From Sphingomonas sp. HMP6 (GTDB lineage: Bacteria; Pseudomonadota; Alphaproteobacteria; Sphingomonadales; Sphingomonadaceae), in assembly GCF_013374095.1 (NCBI RefSeq), contig NZ_AP022672.1, forward strand, positions 3,551,501 through 3,615,500: a stretch of 64,000 nt of DNA, in the 5' to 3' direction. Under the pieces are notes generated by a model. That model had not been told where the DNA came from. It was given only the letters and a program-made list of their open reading frames with translations, and searched no databases. The first letter of the stretch is position 1. Every line of letters begins with the position of its first letter. The position numbers and the translations under genes were made by a program. Below are positions 33,000 through 41,710 of the stretch, piece after piece.

Positions 33000-33320
33000 G
33001 TGGATTGGGGCATTTTCAAGCGGCAGATGGGCGAGCAGTTGCACATCAGCGACGATGCGCTGCATGTCCACGCTGGCATGGCGATTCTTATTCTCGTCGC
33101 ATTGCTGTTGCGGCGGCCACCGTGGAACTGGCGCCCGCTGCTCACGGTGGCGGTGATCGAGGCGATCAACGAAATCTACGACATGCGCTCGCTTGGTATA
33201 CGGCCGAATAATGAAACTGCATTTCCCGACAGCATCCATGATTTCGTGCTGACGATGCTGTGGCCGGTCGTCATCGCCGCGACGTGGCCGCTGTTCCGGC
33301 GGTTCTTGGATAAACGCTAA
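33000..33320 (+). CDS. Small membrane protein of unknown function (106 aa)
   Basis: DWGIFKRQMGEQLHISDDAL precedes a hydrophobic helix (AGMAILILVALLL), a second helix with VAVIEAINEIYDMRS, and a third (FVLTMLWPVVIAATWPLF). Acidic residues within membrane segments (EAINEIYD) suggest a VanZ-like or transport-like fold but no family is assigned. GTG 33000 is chosen because the sequence before it does not look coding; GTG 32991 is possible. It follows the cyd genes by 25 bases and may share their transcript. Confidence 0.6.
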   Translation: MDWGIFKRQMGEQLHISDDALHVHAGMAILILVALLLRRPPWNWRPLLTVAVIEAINEIYDMRSLGIRPNNETAFPDSIHDFVLTMLWPVVIAATWPLFRRFLDKR

Positions 33321-33399
33321 GAATAGCCGCGCCTTTCCATGCGCGCGTGTGCGCGGTAACGCGGGTCGTCACGCGAATCATCAGGGTCTAAGGGTTCCC

Positions 33400-34269
33400 A
33401 TGCATATCAAGCCGCTGCGCAAGGCCGTTTTTCCCGTTGGTGGCTTGGGAACCCGTTTTCTCCCCGCGACGAAGGCGATGCCCAAGGAAATGTTGCCCGT
33501 GGTGGATCGCCCCTTGATCCAATACGCGGTCGACGAAGCGATCGAAGCGGGGATCGAACAGATGATCTTCGTTACCGGACGCGGTAAATCGGCGATCGAG
33601 GATCATTTCGACATTGCCTATGAACTCGAGGCGACGATGGCAGCACGCGGCAAGTCGCTTGAAGTGCTCGACCAGACCCGGCTCGCGCCCGGCGCGGTCG
33701 CCTATGTGCGGCAGCAGGAGCCGATGGGCCTGGGTCACGCGGTCTGGTGCGCCCGCGACATCGTCGGCGATGAGCCGTTCGCGGTACTGCTCGCCGACGA
33801 CTTCATGGTCGGAAAACCGGGCTGCCTGCGCCAAATGGTCGATGCCTATATGAAGGTCGGCGGCAATATGATCTGCGCGCAGGAAGTGCCTGAGGATCAG
33901 ACGCATATGTACGGGGTTATCACGCCTGGCACGCGCGACGGCGCTCTCACGCAAGTGAAGGGGCTGGTCGAAAAGCCGGCAAAGGGTTCTGCACCGTCGA
34001 ACCTTTCGGTGATCGGTCGCTATATTTTGCAGCCCGAAGTTATGCGCGTGCTCGAGAATCAAGGCAAGGGCGCGGGCGGCGAGATTCAGTTGACGGACGC
34101 AATGGCGCGGATGATCGGTGATCAGCCGTTCCACGGGCTGACTTTCGACGGCAAGCGCTACGATTGCGGCGATAAAGCGGGCTACGTCACCGCCAACCTC
34201 GCCGTCGCGGTGGGACGCGACGATATCGGCGAAACCGTACGCGCGTTTGCGGTCAATCTGCTGAAATAG
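33400..34269 (+). CDS. galU: UTP-glucose-1-phosphate uridylyltransferase
   Basis: The product is 289 residues, cytosolic; it makes UDP-glucose. AVFPVGGLGTRFLPATKAMP, KEMLPVVDRPLIQYAVDEA and the VTGRGKSAIEDHFD region are the bacterial GalU signature; the sugar-binding EKP lies in GLVEKPAKGSAPSN. The ATG at 33400 is the family start. It heads a block of nucleotide-sugar genes with rfbA and rfbB and feeds the polysaccharide genes downstream. Confidence 0.95.
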   Translation: MHIKPLRKAVFPVGGLGTRFLPATKAMPKEMLPVVDRPLIQYAVDEAIEAGIEQMIFVTGRGKSAIEDHFDIAYELEATMAARGKSLEVLDQTRLAPGAVAYVRQQEPMGLGHAVWCARDIVGDEPFAVLLADDFMVGKPGCLRQMVDAYMKVGGNMICAQEVPEDQTHMYGVITPGTRDGALTQVKGLVEKPAKGSAPSNLSVIGRYILQPEVMRVLENQGKGAGGEIQLTDAMARMIGDQPFHGLTFDGKRYDCGDKAGYVTANLAVAVGRDDIGETVRAFAVNLLK

Positions 34270-34316
34270 TCGAGATTCGGCGTACCAGAGAGCCTTAACC
34301 AATTCGCGTTAGAGTG

Positions 34317-34336
34317 ACCCGTTCACGAAAACGGGT
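34317..34336 (+). other. Hairpin in the rfbA leader
   Basis: ACCCGTT and AACGGGT form a 7-bp stem with a 6-base loop, ending 10 bases before the rfbA ATG. It lacks a U tract, so it is more likely to affect translation or mRNA stability than to terminate. Confidence 0.35.
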
Positions 34337-34346
34337 GCGAAAACGC

Positions 34347-35228
34347 ATGAAGGGTATTATTCTGGCCGGTGGCGCGGGAACGCGGCTGTATCCGGCGACG
34401 CTGGCGCTGTCGAAGCAATTGCTGCCGGTGTTCGACAAGCCGATGATCTATTATCCGTTGTCGGTCCTGATGCTGGCCGGGATCCGCGAGATCCTGATCA
34501 TTTCCACGCCGCGTGATTTGCCGATGTTCCGCTTGCTGCTTGGTGACGGTTCTGCGTTCGGTATAGCCTTGTCCTATTGCGAACAGCCAGAACCCGGCGG
34601 CCTGCCGCAAGCTTTCTTGCTGGGCGCGGATTTCCTCGACGGGGAGGCGTGCGCGCTGATCCTGGGAGACAATATCTATCATGGAGATGGACTGGGCGCG
34701 AAGTGCCGCGCGGCCGCGCTCGCGGCGGAGCAGGGCGGGGCAACCGTCTTTGCCTATCAGGTCGACGACCCCGAACGCTATGGGGTGGTATCGTTTGATC
34801 CGGTCAGCGGGCGCGCCACGGGAATTGAGGAAAAGCCGGCCGAACCGCAGTCGAACTGGGCGGTGACCGGCCTGTATTTTTGCGATGCCGGCGTGGTCGA
34901 GATCGCGCGGGGCCTCACGCCCTCTGCACGCGGCGAAGTCGAGATCGTCGACGTGCTCAAGGCCTATATGGCGCGCGATGCCCTGTCGGTCGGGCGGTTG
35001 GGTCGCGGTTACGCATGGCTCGACACGGGCACGCACGATTCGCTTCACGACGCCTCGTCGTTCGTACGGACGATCGAGCGGCGACAGGGCATCAAGATCG
35101 CATGCCCTGAGGAAATCGCGCTCGATCTCGGCTGGCTCGATGCGGGGCAAGTGACCGCGCGGGCTGATTCGATGGGCAAGACCGACTATGCGCGGTATCT
35201 GCGCTCCTGCGCCAAGGCGGCGGCATGA
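34347..35228 (+). CDS. rfbA: Glucose-1-phosphate thymidylyltransferase
   Basis: The product is 293 residues, cytosolic; it makes dTDP-glucose. [53 protein letters not shown] and [20 protein letters not shown] are full RmlA motifs, with [13 protein letters not shown] near the C-terminus. The ATG at 34347 is the family start. It overlaps rfbB by 4 bases (ATGA). rmlC and rmlD are not adjacent. Confidence 0.95.
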   Translation: MKGIILAGGAGTRLYPATLALSKQLLPVFDKPMIYYPLSVLMLAGIREILIISTPRDLPMFRLLLGDGSAFGIALSYCEQPEPGGLPQAFLLGADFLDGEACALILGDNIYHGDGLGAKCRAAALAAEQGGATVFAYQVDDPERYGVVSFDPVSGRATGIEEKPAEPQSNWAVTGLYFCDAGVVEIARGLTPSARGEVEIVDVLKAYMARDALSVGRLGRGYAWLDTGTHDSLHDASSFVRTIERRQGIKIACPEEIALDLGWLDAGQVTARADSMGKTDYARYLRSCAKAAA

Positions 35229-36295
35229 GCGCCGTCGTATCACTCGCCGCGGCAACGCCCGAACGCTGTGTGCTGGTCACCGGGGGGGCGGGCTTCATAG
35301 GTTCGGCGGTGTGCCGGCATCTCGTTCGGGGGGGGCGCACGCGTGTCATCAACCTCGACAAGCTGACCTATGCCGGCTCGCTTTCAGCACTCGCCGATGT
35401 TGCCGCATCGCCACACTATCGCTTCGTCCAGGGGGATATTGCCGATCGCGTGCTGGTGACCCGCTTATTGGCGGAGGAGCGCGTCGATGCGGTAATGCAC
35501 CTCGCTGCGGAGAGCCATGTTGATCGCTCGATCGATGGCCCGGCGGTGTTCGTCGAGACCAACATAACCGGCACCTTCCACCTGCTCGAAGTTGCACTCA
35601 ATCACTGGCGCGGGCTTGAGGGCGCTGCAAAGGACCGCTTCCGCTTTCATCATATCTCTACTGACGAGGTGTTTGGCGACTTGCCGTTCGATTGCTCCAA
35701 ATTCGACGAGGACTCGCCATATCGCCCGTCATCGCCCTATTCGGCGTCGAAGGCTGCGTCAGACCATCTCGTGCGCGCGTGGCACCACACCTTCGGTCTG
35801 CCGGTTGTGCTGTCGAATTGCAGCAATAATTACGGGCCGCATCAATTTCCCGAAAAGTTGATTCCGCTGACGATCACGCGGGCGTCGGCAGGGCTCAGTT
35901 TGCCGGTGTATGGGACGGGGGAGAATGTTCGGGACTGGCTGCATGTAGAGGATCATGCACGTGCGCTCGATGCCGTGATGATGCGTGGGGCCGTGGGCGA
36001 GACCTATGTTATTGGCGGCCGCGCCGAGCATAGCAACATCGCGGTGGTTGCGATGATCTGCGATCTGCTCGATGCGAAGGCTCCCCTTGCGAACGGGAAG
36101 CGCCGCCGCTCGCTGATCCAGTTGGTGACCGACCGGCCGGGCCATGATCGCCGTTACGCGATCGACCCTAGCCGAATCGAGCGCGATCTGGGCTGGCGCG
36201 CGGAGATCGCGTTTGCCGAGGGGCTGACCAGGACGATCGATTGGTATTTGGCGGAAAGCGCGTCGTTCGCACAGAGCGTACCGCTGGTCGGCTAA
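35225..36295 (+). CDS. rfbB: dTDP-glucose 4,6-dehydratase
   Basis: The product is 356 residues, an SDR enzyme that makes dTDP-4-keto-6-deoxyglucose. [15 protein letters not shown] binds [14 protein letters not shown] carries the catalytic Thr-Asp-Glu and [14 protein letters not shown] the Tyr-x3-Lys; [14 protein letters not shown] follows. It is translated with rfbA. It is the last forward gene before a 229-base gap. Confidence 0.95.
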   Translation: MSAVVSLAAATPERCVLVTGGAGFIGSAVCRHLVRGGRTRVINLDKLTYAGSLSALADVAASPHYRFVQGDIADRVLVTRLLAEERVDAVMHLAAESHVDRSIDGPAVFVETNITGTFHLLEVALNHWRGLEGAAKDRFRFHHISTDEVFGDLPFDCSKFDEDSPYRPSSPYSASKAASDHLVRAWHHTFGLPVVLSNCSNNYGPHQFPEKLIPLTITRASAGLSLPVYGTGENVRDWLHVEDHARALDAVMMRGAVGETYVIGGRAEHSNIAVVAMICDLLDAKAPLANGKRRRSLIQLVTDRPGHDRRYAIDPSRIERDLGWRAEIAFAEGLTRTIDWYLAESASFAQSVPLVG

Positions 36296-36464
36296 CCCAC
36301 CGACGATCGCCGCTACATTCGGGCGAGATCAAAAAATGATGGGCGGCGGAAGCTGCGCTTAAGCTCAAGAGCGCTAGTGCGTCTGCAATTTACAGATGGA
36401 CGCTATGGTCCATGCAATGGCGTCTTCGCCTCCATAACCACCGCAGCGGAGGAGACCACCCACG

Positions 36465-36497
36465 AAAAGAAAAGGGGCCGAGCTTTCACTCGACCCC
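36465..36497 (-). terminator. Rho-independent terminator of the FecR-like gene
   Basis: Read on the reverse strand, GGGGTCGAG pairs with CTCGGCCCC (one G-U) around a 6-base loop and is followed by TTTTCTTTT. It lies 28 bases after the stop at 36525. Confidence 0.8.
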
Positions 36498-36524
36498 CAA
36501 ATTCTCTTGGCAAAGACCCTAAGA

Positions 36525-36965
36525 CTAGGGGCTAACTGCCTTCGTGCTGGTGTTGCTCGTTGCGGCGACAATGCCACCGGCAACAGCAACAAGCGCCAAA
36601 CCACCGATGATGTAGCCCGTCGAGCTACCACCGGTGCCTTCGCCGGCACCGGACGTATCGTCCTGCGTTGCCGCGAACGACTGCGGTGCAGCGCAACCAG
36701 CGGTACCGACCGACAGGATTGACGTTGGCTTCAGGGCTACGTTGCAGCCCTGCATTGCGACCTTCGCCGAAGAACCACGGGTGATAACCCGATCGCCAAC
36801 GAACAGCGACTGGCCAGCGCGTGCTGGAAGAAGCTTGCCGTCACGTGCAACAACAGTGCCCTGCGACACTGCGGTCAGCGTGCCGACGGATTGCTCGGAA
36901 GCCGCAAACAGCGGTGCCGAAAGGCTCGCCATCACAATGGCGGCGGTTACCCGCGAAAATTTCAT
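36525..36965 (-). CDS. Exported FecR-like domain protein with C-terminal membrane helix
   Basis: The product is 146 residues. A signal peptide (KFSRVTAAIVMASLSAPLFA) precedes a small beta domain: GTLTAVSQGTVVARDGK, SLFVGDRVITRGSSAKVAMQ, then CNVALKPTSILSV with a Cys pair. This resembles FecR/LysM-adjacent envelope domains. A Gly/Ser linker leads to a C-terminal helix (YIIGGLALVAVAGGIVAA). The ATG at 36965 has GGGAG 6 bases upstream. The transcript is monocistronic, with its own strong terminator, which suggests high expression. It sits between nucleotide-sugar and polysaccharide genes. The role is unknown. Confidence 0.65.
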   Translation of the reverse strand: MKFSRVTAAIVMASLSAPLFAASEQSVGTLTAVSQGTVVARDGKLLPARAGQSLFVGDRVITRGSSAKVAMQGCNVALKPTSILSVGTAGCAAPQSFAATQDDTSGAGEGTGGSSTGYIIGGLALVAVAGGIVAATSNTSTKAVSP

Positions 36966-37135
36966 CTCAGTCTCCCTTGAACCCGTTTGGCGGTGCTCGG
37001 TGATCGGAATACCCACGAGCAGTCATTTTGTCTACCCTCAAATCGTTCGCGCTCGCACAAAAAACATGAGTGAGATGCCGAAACGCCACAGGACGATTTG
37101 GGTTGCACCCAAGGCGTAGGACAAGCGAAAATCCT

Positions 37136-37915
37136 CTAGCCAACGGCGGTGAGATATTTGCGATCGGTCCCCTCCAGGCATAACGCTGTGAGCACGCCGC
37201 TGGCATAGGCCCCGGTATCGATTCCAATGCGATTAGGGCGCTCATCCGGGCCATCGCTAATCGTGTGGCCGTGCACCACGACGAAGGGATGGCAGGCCGA
37301 ACTGTCGAGGAAATCTTCGCGAATCCAGCGCAAATCCGAGATTTTCTGCTGTTCCAGCGGCGTGCCTGGGCGGATGCCGGCGTGCACGAAAAGATAGTCG
37401 CCGAAGCGAAAGCTATCGACGAAGGACTCGACGAAGGCGAGATCGGTCGGAGGCATCGCCGCCCGAATTTCGGCTGCCGCCGCTGCCGCCGGAAGCGTGG
37501 CCAGGCGGCCCACTTCGACGCCGTAACTTTGCGCGAATTCGTATCCGCCAAAACTCATCCAGTCCCAAACGCGCTCAGGATCGTCGCCTAGCACGCGCAG
37601 CAACATCTCCTCATGATTGCCCATCACGAACACGGGATTGGGCAGATTCAGGCGAATCGTTTGTAATAGTTGAAGTACGCCACGCGAATCGGGTCCGCGG
37701 TCGATCAGGTCGCCGAGAAACACGATGAATTCGCGTTGACAGGGGCGGGCCTGACTGTCGGCGTCGATCTGGTCTAGCAAATCGCGGAGAAGATCGAGCC
37801 GGCCATGCACGTCGCCGATCGCGTAGGCGCGGGTACCAGGCGGGCCGCTGGGGGGCGGGGCGGGTTTCGGGGTTTTTCTGAACAGTCCCACGGTCGTTTC
37901 CAAATGATCCGACAT
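37136..37915 (-). CDS. Metallophosphatase (serine/threonine phosphatase-like)
   Basis: The product is 259 residues. The PPP-type motifs are complete: AIGDVHGRLDLL (GDxHG), FLGDLIDRGPDSRGV (GDxxDRG), FVMGNHEEMLL (GNHE), and later His in FVHAGIRPG and VVHGHTISD. It should bind two metal ions and hydrolyse phosphate esters; it resembles the bacterial protein phosphatases near exopolysaccharide loci and ApaH/PrpE-like enzymes. The substrate is not known. It lies directly before, and on the same strand as, the GT4 gene whose stop is at 37936. Confidence 0.85.
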   Translation of the reverse strand: MSDHLETTVGLFRKTPKPAPPPSGPPGTRAYAIGDVHGRLDLLRDLLDQIDADSQARPCQREFIVFLGDLIDRGPDSRGVLQLLQTIRLNLPNPVFVMGNHEEMLLRVLGDDPERVWDWMSFGGYEFAQSYGVEVGRLATLPAAAAAAEIRAAMPPTDLAFVESFVDSFRFGDYLFVHAGIRPGTPLEQQKISDLRWIREDFLDSSACHPFVVVHGHTISDGPDERPNRIGIDTGAYASGVLTALCLEGTDRKYLTAVG

Positions 37916-37935
37916 TCCGCCGGGCGCATCTGCGC

Positions 37936-39171
37936 CTATCGCTGTGCGATATCGCCGCTAACGGCTTCGAGCAAGAATAGCCAGCGGGTGAGCGCGTGCG
38001 TGCGCGTGTAGCCGCCATCGAGTAGCGCGCGCGCGGCGCGTCCCATCGCCGCAGTCCGGGTCCGGTCGTCGGCCAGAGCCACGATCGCGTCCGCAAGCGC
38101 CGCAGCATCGCCGGGCGCGACAGCGACACCCGCGCCTGCGGGAACGATCAGCCGCGGGAGCTCGCCGTCCGGCATGCACACCGCGACGACGGCGCGCCCG
38201 GCGGCGCAGACCCCGAAAACCTTGCTGGGCACGATCAGGCCTTCGAACTCGGGACGAAGCGAAATCCAATGCGCATTTCCCGTCGCGAGTGACTCGGACA
38301 GTTTTTCGCGCGGCTGATACGGTGCGAATCGAAAGTTCGTCAGCCCAAGCGCGTCGACCCGCGCGGCGAGTTGGTCCGACATGTGCCCGCCGCCAACGAA
38401 CAGAAACACGATGTCGGCCCGTTCGCGCAGCGCCGTCGCCGCGCCAAGCAGCGTATCGTATTCATGCGCGCGACCGAGATTGCCAGAGTAAGCGAGCACG
38501 AACGCGCCGCGCGCAATATTCCAGCCCGCCCGCAGCTCCGGCGAATGGCCGGTGAGGGGGACGATGTCTGCGTCGTTCGACCAGTTCGGAATGACGGCAA
38601 TGCGATCCCGGGCGATGCCGGCGCGCACGATCCGATCAGCCATCAGATCGCCGATCGCGACGATCCGCGTCGCCCGACGGAGCGACATGTCGCGCAAGCC
38701 CGTCAGCAAGCGCCCGATCGGACCTTTTGCGATGCCGATGCCGTAGGCGACAGCCACTTCGGGGTAGAGATCCTGCAACCATGGGATCAGCATAGCCCCG
38801 CGGACTCGTGCCACGAGCGCGAGCGGTACCGACAGCAAGGGCGGATCGGTTTTTACGACCAGAACGGTGCCGCGCCTGGCGATCCGCGCGGCGACGATGG
38901 GCGCGAACAGCAGATAGAACAGATATGCCGCGATTCGCCCCGCCATGCCGCGGCGGCTCGCTGGCGTTGTAACGCGGTATATCTTCACGCCGGCGATCGT
39001 TTCCTGTCGCGGCAACAGGCCGTGGTCCTGCCCGTACAGGGCGCGGCTCGTGATCACGGTGACGTCATGCCCCTGCGCCGCCAGATCGACCGCGAGATCG
39101 GTCAGGATTTGCGCCGTCGCCGAATGATCGGGGGCGTAGAAGCGGTTGAGGAAGATGATCGGGGCGGGCAT
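37936..39171 (-). CDS. GT4-family glycosyltransferase (WcaI-like)
   Basis: The product is 411 residues with a GT-B fold. IFLNRFYAPDHSATAQIL at the N-terminus is the WcaI/colanic-acid type start; LLIPWLQDLYPEVAVA-like sequence follows (LIPWLQDLYPEVAVAY), then VIPNWSND and YSGNLGRAHEYDTLL. The sugar-nucleotide part is EFEGLIVPSKVFGVCAAGR. The ATG at 39171 is taken from the family start; 60 upstream residues are noise. It is divergent from the sugar transferase at 39446, with a 274-base shared promoter region. Confidence 0.88.
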   Translation of the reverse strand: MPAPIIFLNRFYAPDHSATAQILTDLAVDLAAQGHDVTVITSRALYGQDHGLLPRQETIAGVKIYRVTTPASRRGMAGRIAAYLFYLLFAPIVAARIARRGTVLVVKTDPPLLSVPLALVARVRGAMLIPWLQDLYPEVAVAYGIGIAKGPIGRLLTGLRDMSLRRATRIVAIGDLMADRIVRAGIARDRIAVIPNWSNDADIVPLTGHSPELRAGWNIARGAFVLAYSGNLGRAHEYDTLLGAATALRERADIVFLFVGGGHMSDQLAARVDALGLTNFRFAPYQPREKLSESLATGNAHWISLRPEFEGLIVPSKVFGVCAAGRAVVAVCMPDGELPRLIVPAGAGVAVAPGDAAALADAIVALADDRTRTAAMGRAARALLDGGYTRTHALTRWLFLLEAVSGDIAQR

Positions 39172-39445
39172 CGCGGCGGGCGTTCTCGTCAAAGCGGCAC
39201 TGGCGCGGCCAAAGCACGATGCGATCAATCCGATCAACTCCTTACTTACCTGGTCGGAGCCGCGGTTTGGCGTCACGACCCTCGCGGCGTCCCTACGATC
39301 TTCTTGTTTTGCTTGAACTCGGTTCGAGCGCGTGCAATCTGCCGCGTGCATTTTGCAGTGCAGCGTCGCCCCAAGGCGGCTGGACCGCGTTGGTCCTGCG
39401 CGGTATTGATGAATCGCGATTGCGGACGATTTAGGGGATTTCGCA

Positions 39446-40762
39446 ATGCTGCAAGCGCGTTTGCGAAGCAGGGATGGGCAGCGGCGTGCGGCCGTGCAAC
39501 GCTATCGCTATCAGATCTTGGTCGGTTTGCTGATTGCGGTCGTGCTTCCATCGGTAGTGCGCGGCATTTTCGATTCGCGCGATTTGTCGTATTTCGGCCG
39601 CACGATCCTGGAATATGGTAATAGCCGCAATTCGCTGATCGCGTCGATCGTCGGGCTGTTTCTGGGCGTCGCACTGTTCCGGCGCTTGTGTAATTTCCCC
39701 GGCGTGCGTTCCTACGAATATGTCCTGCCATCGTTCTTCACGTCCTATGGCATCGTGACTGCCGTTCTGCTTGTTTTTAGGCTCGAATATATTGTTTCGG
39801 TGGTCGTCACGAGTCTCGCGCTCGCCGTGATGACCTTCTTCGTGATCTGCTATTTGAGCCAGCGGCACACGGCGTATCTGTTCCACGTCGTGCCGTGCGG
39901 CGACATGTCGCGGCTGCACGGTATCCAGCATGTCGACTGGGCCTATCTCCAGGAACCCATTTTGCCCGAGGTGCCGGGGTCGGGGATCGTGGTCGATCTA
40001 CGGGCAGAGATTGGCGACGAGTGGGAACGGCTGCTGGCGCAGGCAGCCCTTGCGGGCGTGCCGGTCTACCATTCCAAGCAACTGCTGGAATCGATTACCG
40101 GGCAAGTGGAAATCGAGCATATCTCGGAAAACAGCCTGGGATCGCTCAATCCCAATGACGGGTACGGCAAGGTCAAACAGGGGATCGATCTTCTCGTCGC
40201 ACTGATCGCCTTACCATTATTTTCGCCTTTCCTGCTGTTGATTGCCCTGGCGATCCGGCTCGATTCGCCCGGACCGGTGCTGTTTCGGCAAGTCCGGATG
40301 GGATTTCGCGGAAAGCCCTTTCAGGTCTACAAATTCCGCACGATGCGCCCGGTTACAGCGCCCGGGACGCATGACGACGCGCGCCGCGCGGCGATCACGC
40401 AAAGCGACGACAATCGCATCACGCGCGTCGGGCGCATCCTTCGGCGCACGCGAATCGACGAAATTCCGCAAATTCTCAATATCCTGCGCGGGGAGATGAG
40501 CTGGATCGGGCCGCGTCCGGAGGCGATGGCTCTATCGGGATGGTATCAAAGTGAAATTTCGTTCTACAGCTATCGCCATGTCGTAAAACCTGGAATAACG
40601 GGATGGGCGCAAGTAAATCAGGGACACGTCGCTGAAATACATGACGTGCATTACAAGCTTTGTTACGATTTCTATTACATAAAATATCATTCGGCGTGGC
40701 TTGATGCTCTTATATTATTTAGAACTGTTCGAACCGTTATTACAGGATCGGGCGCGAAGTAG
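39446..40762 (+). CDS. Polyprenyl-phosphate sugar-1-phosphate transferase (PssY/GelB-like initiator)
   Basis: The product is 438 residues. Four N-terminal membrane helices (about 22-135) and a CoA-binding-like region precede the catalytic bacterial sugar-transferase domain (about 240-438): DSPGPVLFRQVRMGFRGKPF, QVYKFRTMR, RRTRIDEIPQILNIL, GEMSWIGPRPEA and KPGITGWAQVN. It loads the first sugar, glucose or galactose, onto undecaprenyl phosphate at the inner membrane. It heads the forward export/polymerisation operon. The last 200 bases (from about 40555) are clearly richer in A+T than the rest, while the protein motifs stay intact. Confidence 0.9.
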   Translation: MLQARLRSRDGQRRAAVQRYRYQILVGLLIAVVLPSVVRGIFDSRDLSYFGRTILEYGNSRNSLIASIVGLFLGVALFRRLCNFPGVRSYEYVLPSFFTSYGIVTAVLLVFRLEYIVSVVVTSLALAVMTFFVICYLSQRHTAYLFHVVPCGDMSRLHGIQHVDWAYLQEPILPEVPGSGIVVDLRAEIGDEWERLLAQAALAGVPVYHSKQLLESITGQVEIEHISENSLGSLNPNDGYGKVKQGIDLLVALIALPLFSPFLLLIALAIRLDSPGPVLFRQVRMGFRGKPFQVYKFRTMRPVTAPGTHDDARRAAITQSDDNRITRVGRILRRTRIDEIPQILNILRGEMSWIGPRPEAMALSGWYQSEISFYSYRHVVKPGITGWAQVNQGHVAEIHDVHYKLCYDFYYIKYHSAWLDALILFRTVRTVITGSGAK

Positions 40763-40894
40763 ATTATACTAGCTAAGCGATTGCCAGCGCACGCCCATAT
40801 CCTTTGCGTGGCGTTTGATAGGGTGTCGGGTTGATTTCGACGCTTCGAATGCTAAAGCCCGCGCTGGGCAAAGGGCCATGCTGCCACTTGATTT

Positions 40895-41659
40895 ATGGAG
40901 ACCACTTTGACCGCTCATGCCGAAGCTGCGAACCGATCGCCGTCCGTGCCGATCGCCTCGGCATCTCGCACCGTCTTGGCGGTTGCGACGCTGTGCCTTG
41001 CAGCGATGCTAATGCTCGGCGGCTGTGCCGATAAGCGTGGCGGCACCATCCCTTACGGTGTCGCGAAATTCGACGCCCCCGATCCGATCGCGGCGATCTC
41101 GGTGGAAAATGCGTATCGCACCGGCCCCGGGGATACCCTGGCGATTGCCGTGATGCGTGTGCCCGATCTGTCCGGTGATGCGGTGATCGATCCGACGGGT
41201 GACATCACGATGCCGTTGATCGGCAAGGTTCCGGCAATCGGCAAGACCACTGATCAGTTGGCAAGGGAGATCGCGGGCCGTCTAAGCGCCAAATACCTTC
41301 AAAATCCGGAAGTTCGCGTGGCACTGAAGGCTTCCTCAAGCCAGCGTATTACCGTTGATGGGTCGGTGAATGGACCCGGCATCTACGCGATCCCCGGATC
41401 GACGACCCTGCTTCAGGCGATCGCACTTGCAAAGGGCACATCGGCGGATGCGAATTCGCGCAAAGTCGCGGTGTTCCGCACGATCAACGGACAGCGTCAG
41501 GCGGCGGCATTTGACCTAACCGATATTCGTCGCGGCAAAGCCGCTGATCCAGAGATTTTCGGCAACGATATCATCGTGGTCGATGGTTCCACGTCGAAAG
41601 CGGCGTTGAAGAACGTTTTGCAGACGATTCCGCTGATCTCGCTTTTCCGTCCGTTCTGA
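40895..41659 (+). CDS. Wza-like polysaccharide export lipoprotein
   Basis: The product is 254 residues. A lipoprotein signal with lipobox Leu-Gly-Gly-Cys (residues about 40-44) leads to the Poly_export domain (AYRTGPGDTLAIAVMRVPDL, then IDPTGDITMPLIGKVPAIGK) and a SLBB domain (ITVDGSVNGPGIYAIPGSTT). It would form the outer-membrane channel for the polymer, as GelD/SpsD do. The ATG at 40895 has no obvious site; a TTG at 40907 has GGAG six bases upstream. It is second in the operon, upstream of the Wzc-like kinase. Confidence 0.9.
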   Translation: METTLTAHAEAANRSPSVPIASASRTVLAVATLCLAAMLMLGGCADKRGGTIPYGVAKFDAPDPIAAISVENAYRTGPGDTLAIAVMRVPDLSGDAVIDPTGDITMPLIGKVPAIGKTTDQLAREIAGRLSAKYLQNPEVRVALKASSSQRITVDGSVNGPGIYAIPGSTTLLQAIALAKGTSADANSRKVAVFRTINGQRQAAAFDLTDIRRGKAADPEIFGNDIIVVDGSTSKAALKNVLQTIPLISLFRPF

Positions 41660-41710
41660 CGATCGCACACAGTGCTGCCCCGATATGATTTTGTTAGGCG
41701 ACCATAGCTG

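Noticed and set aside
34317-34336. Hairpin considered as a galU terminator
   Set aside because: No U tract follows, and the rfbA start is only 10 bases downstream; it is listed as a leader hairpin instead.
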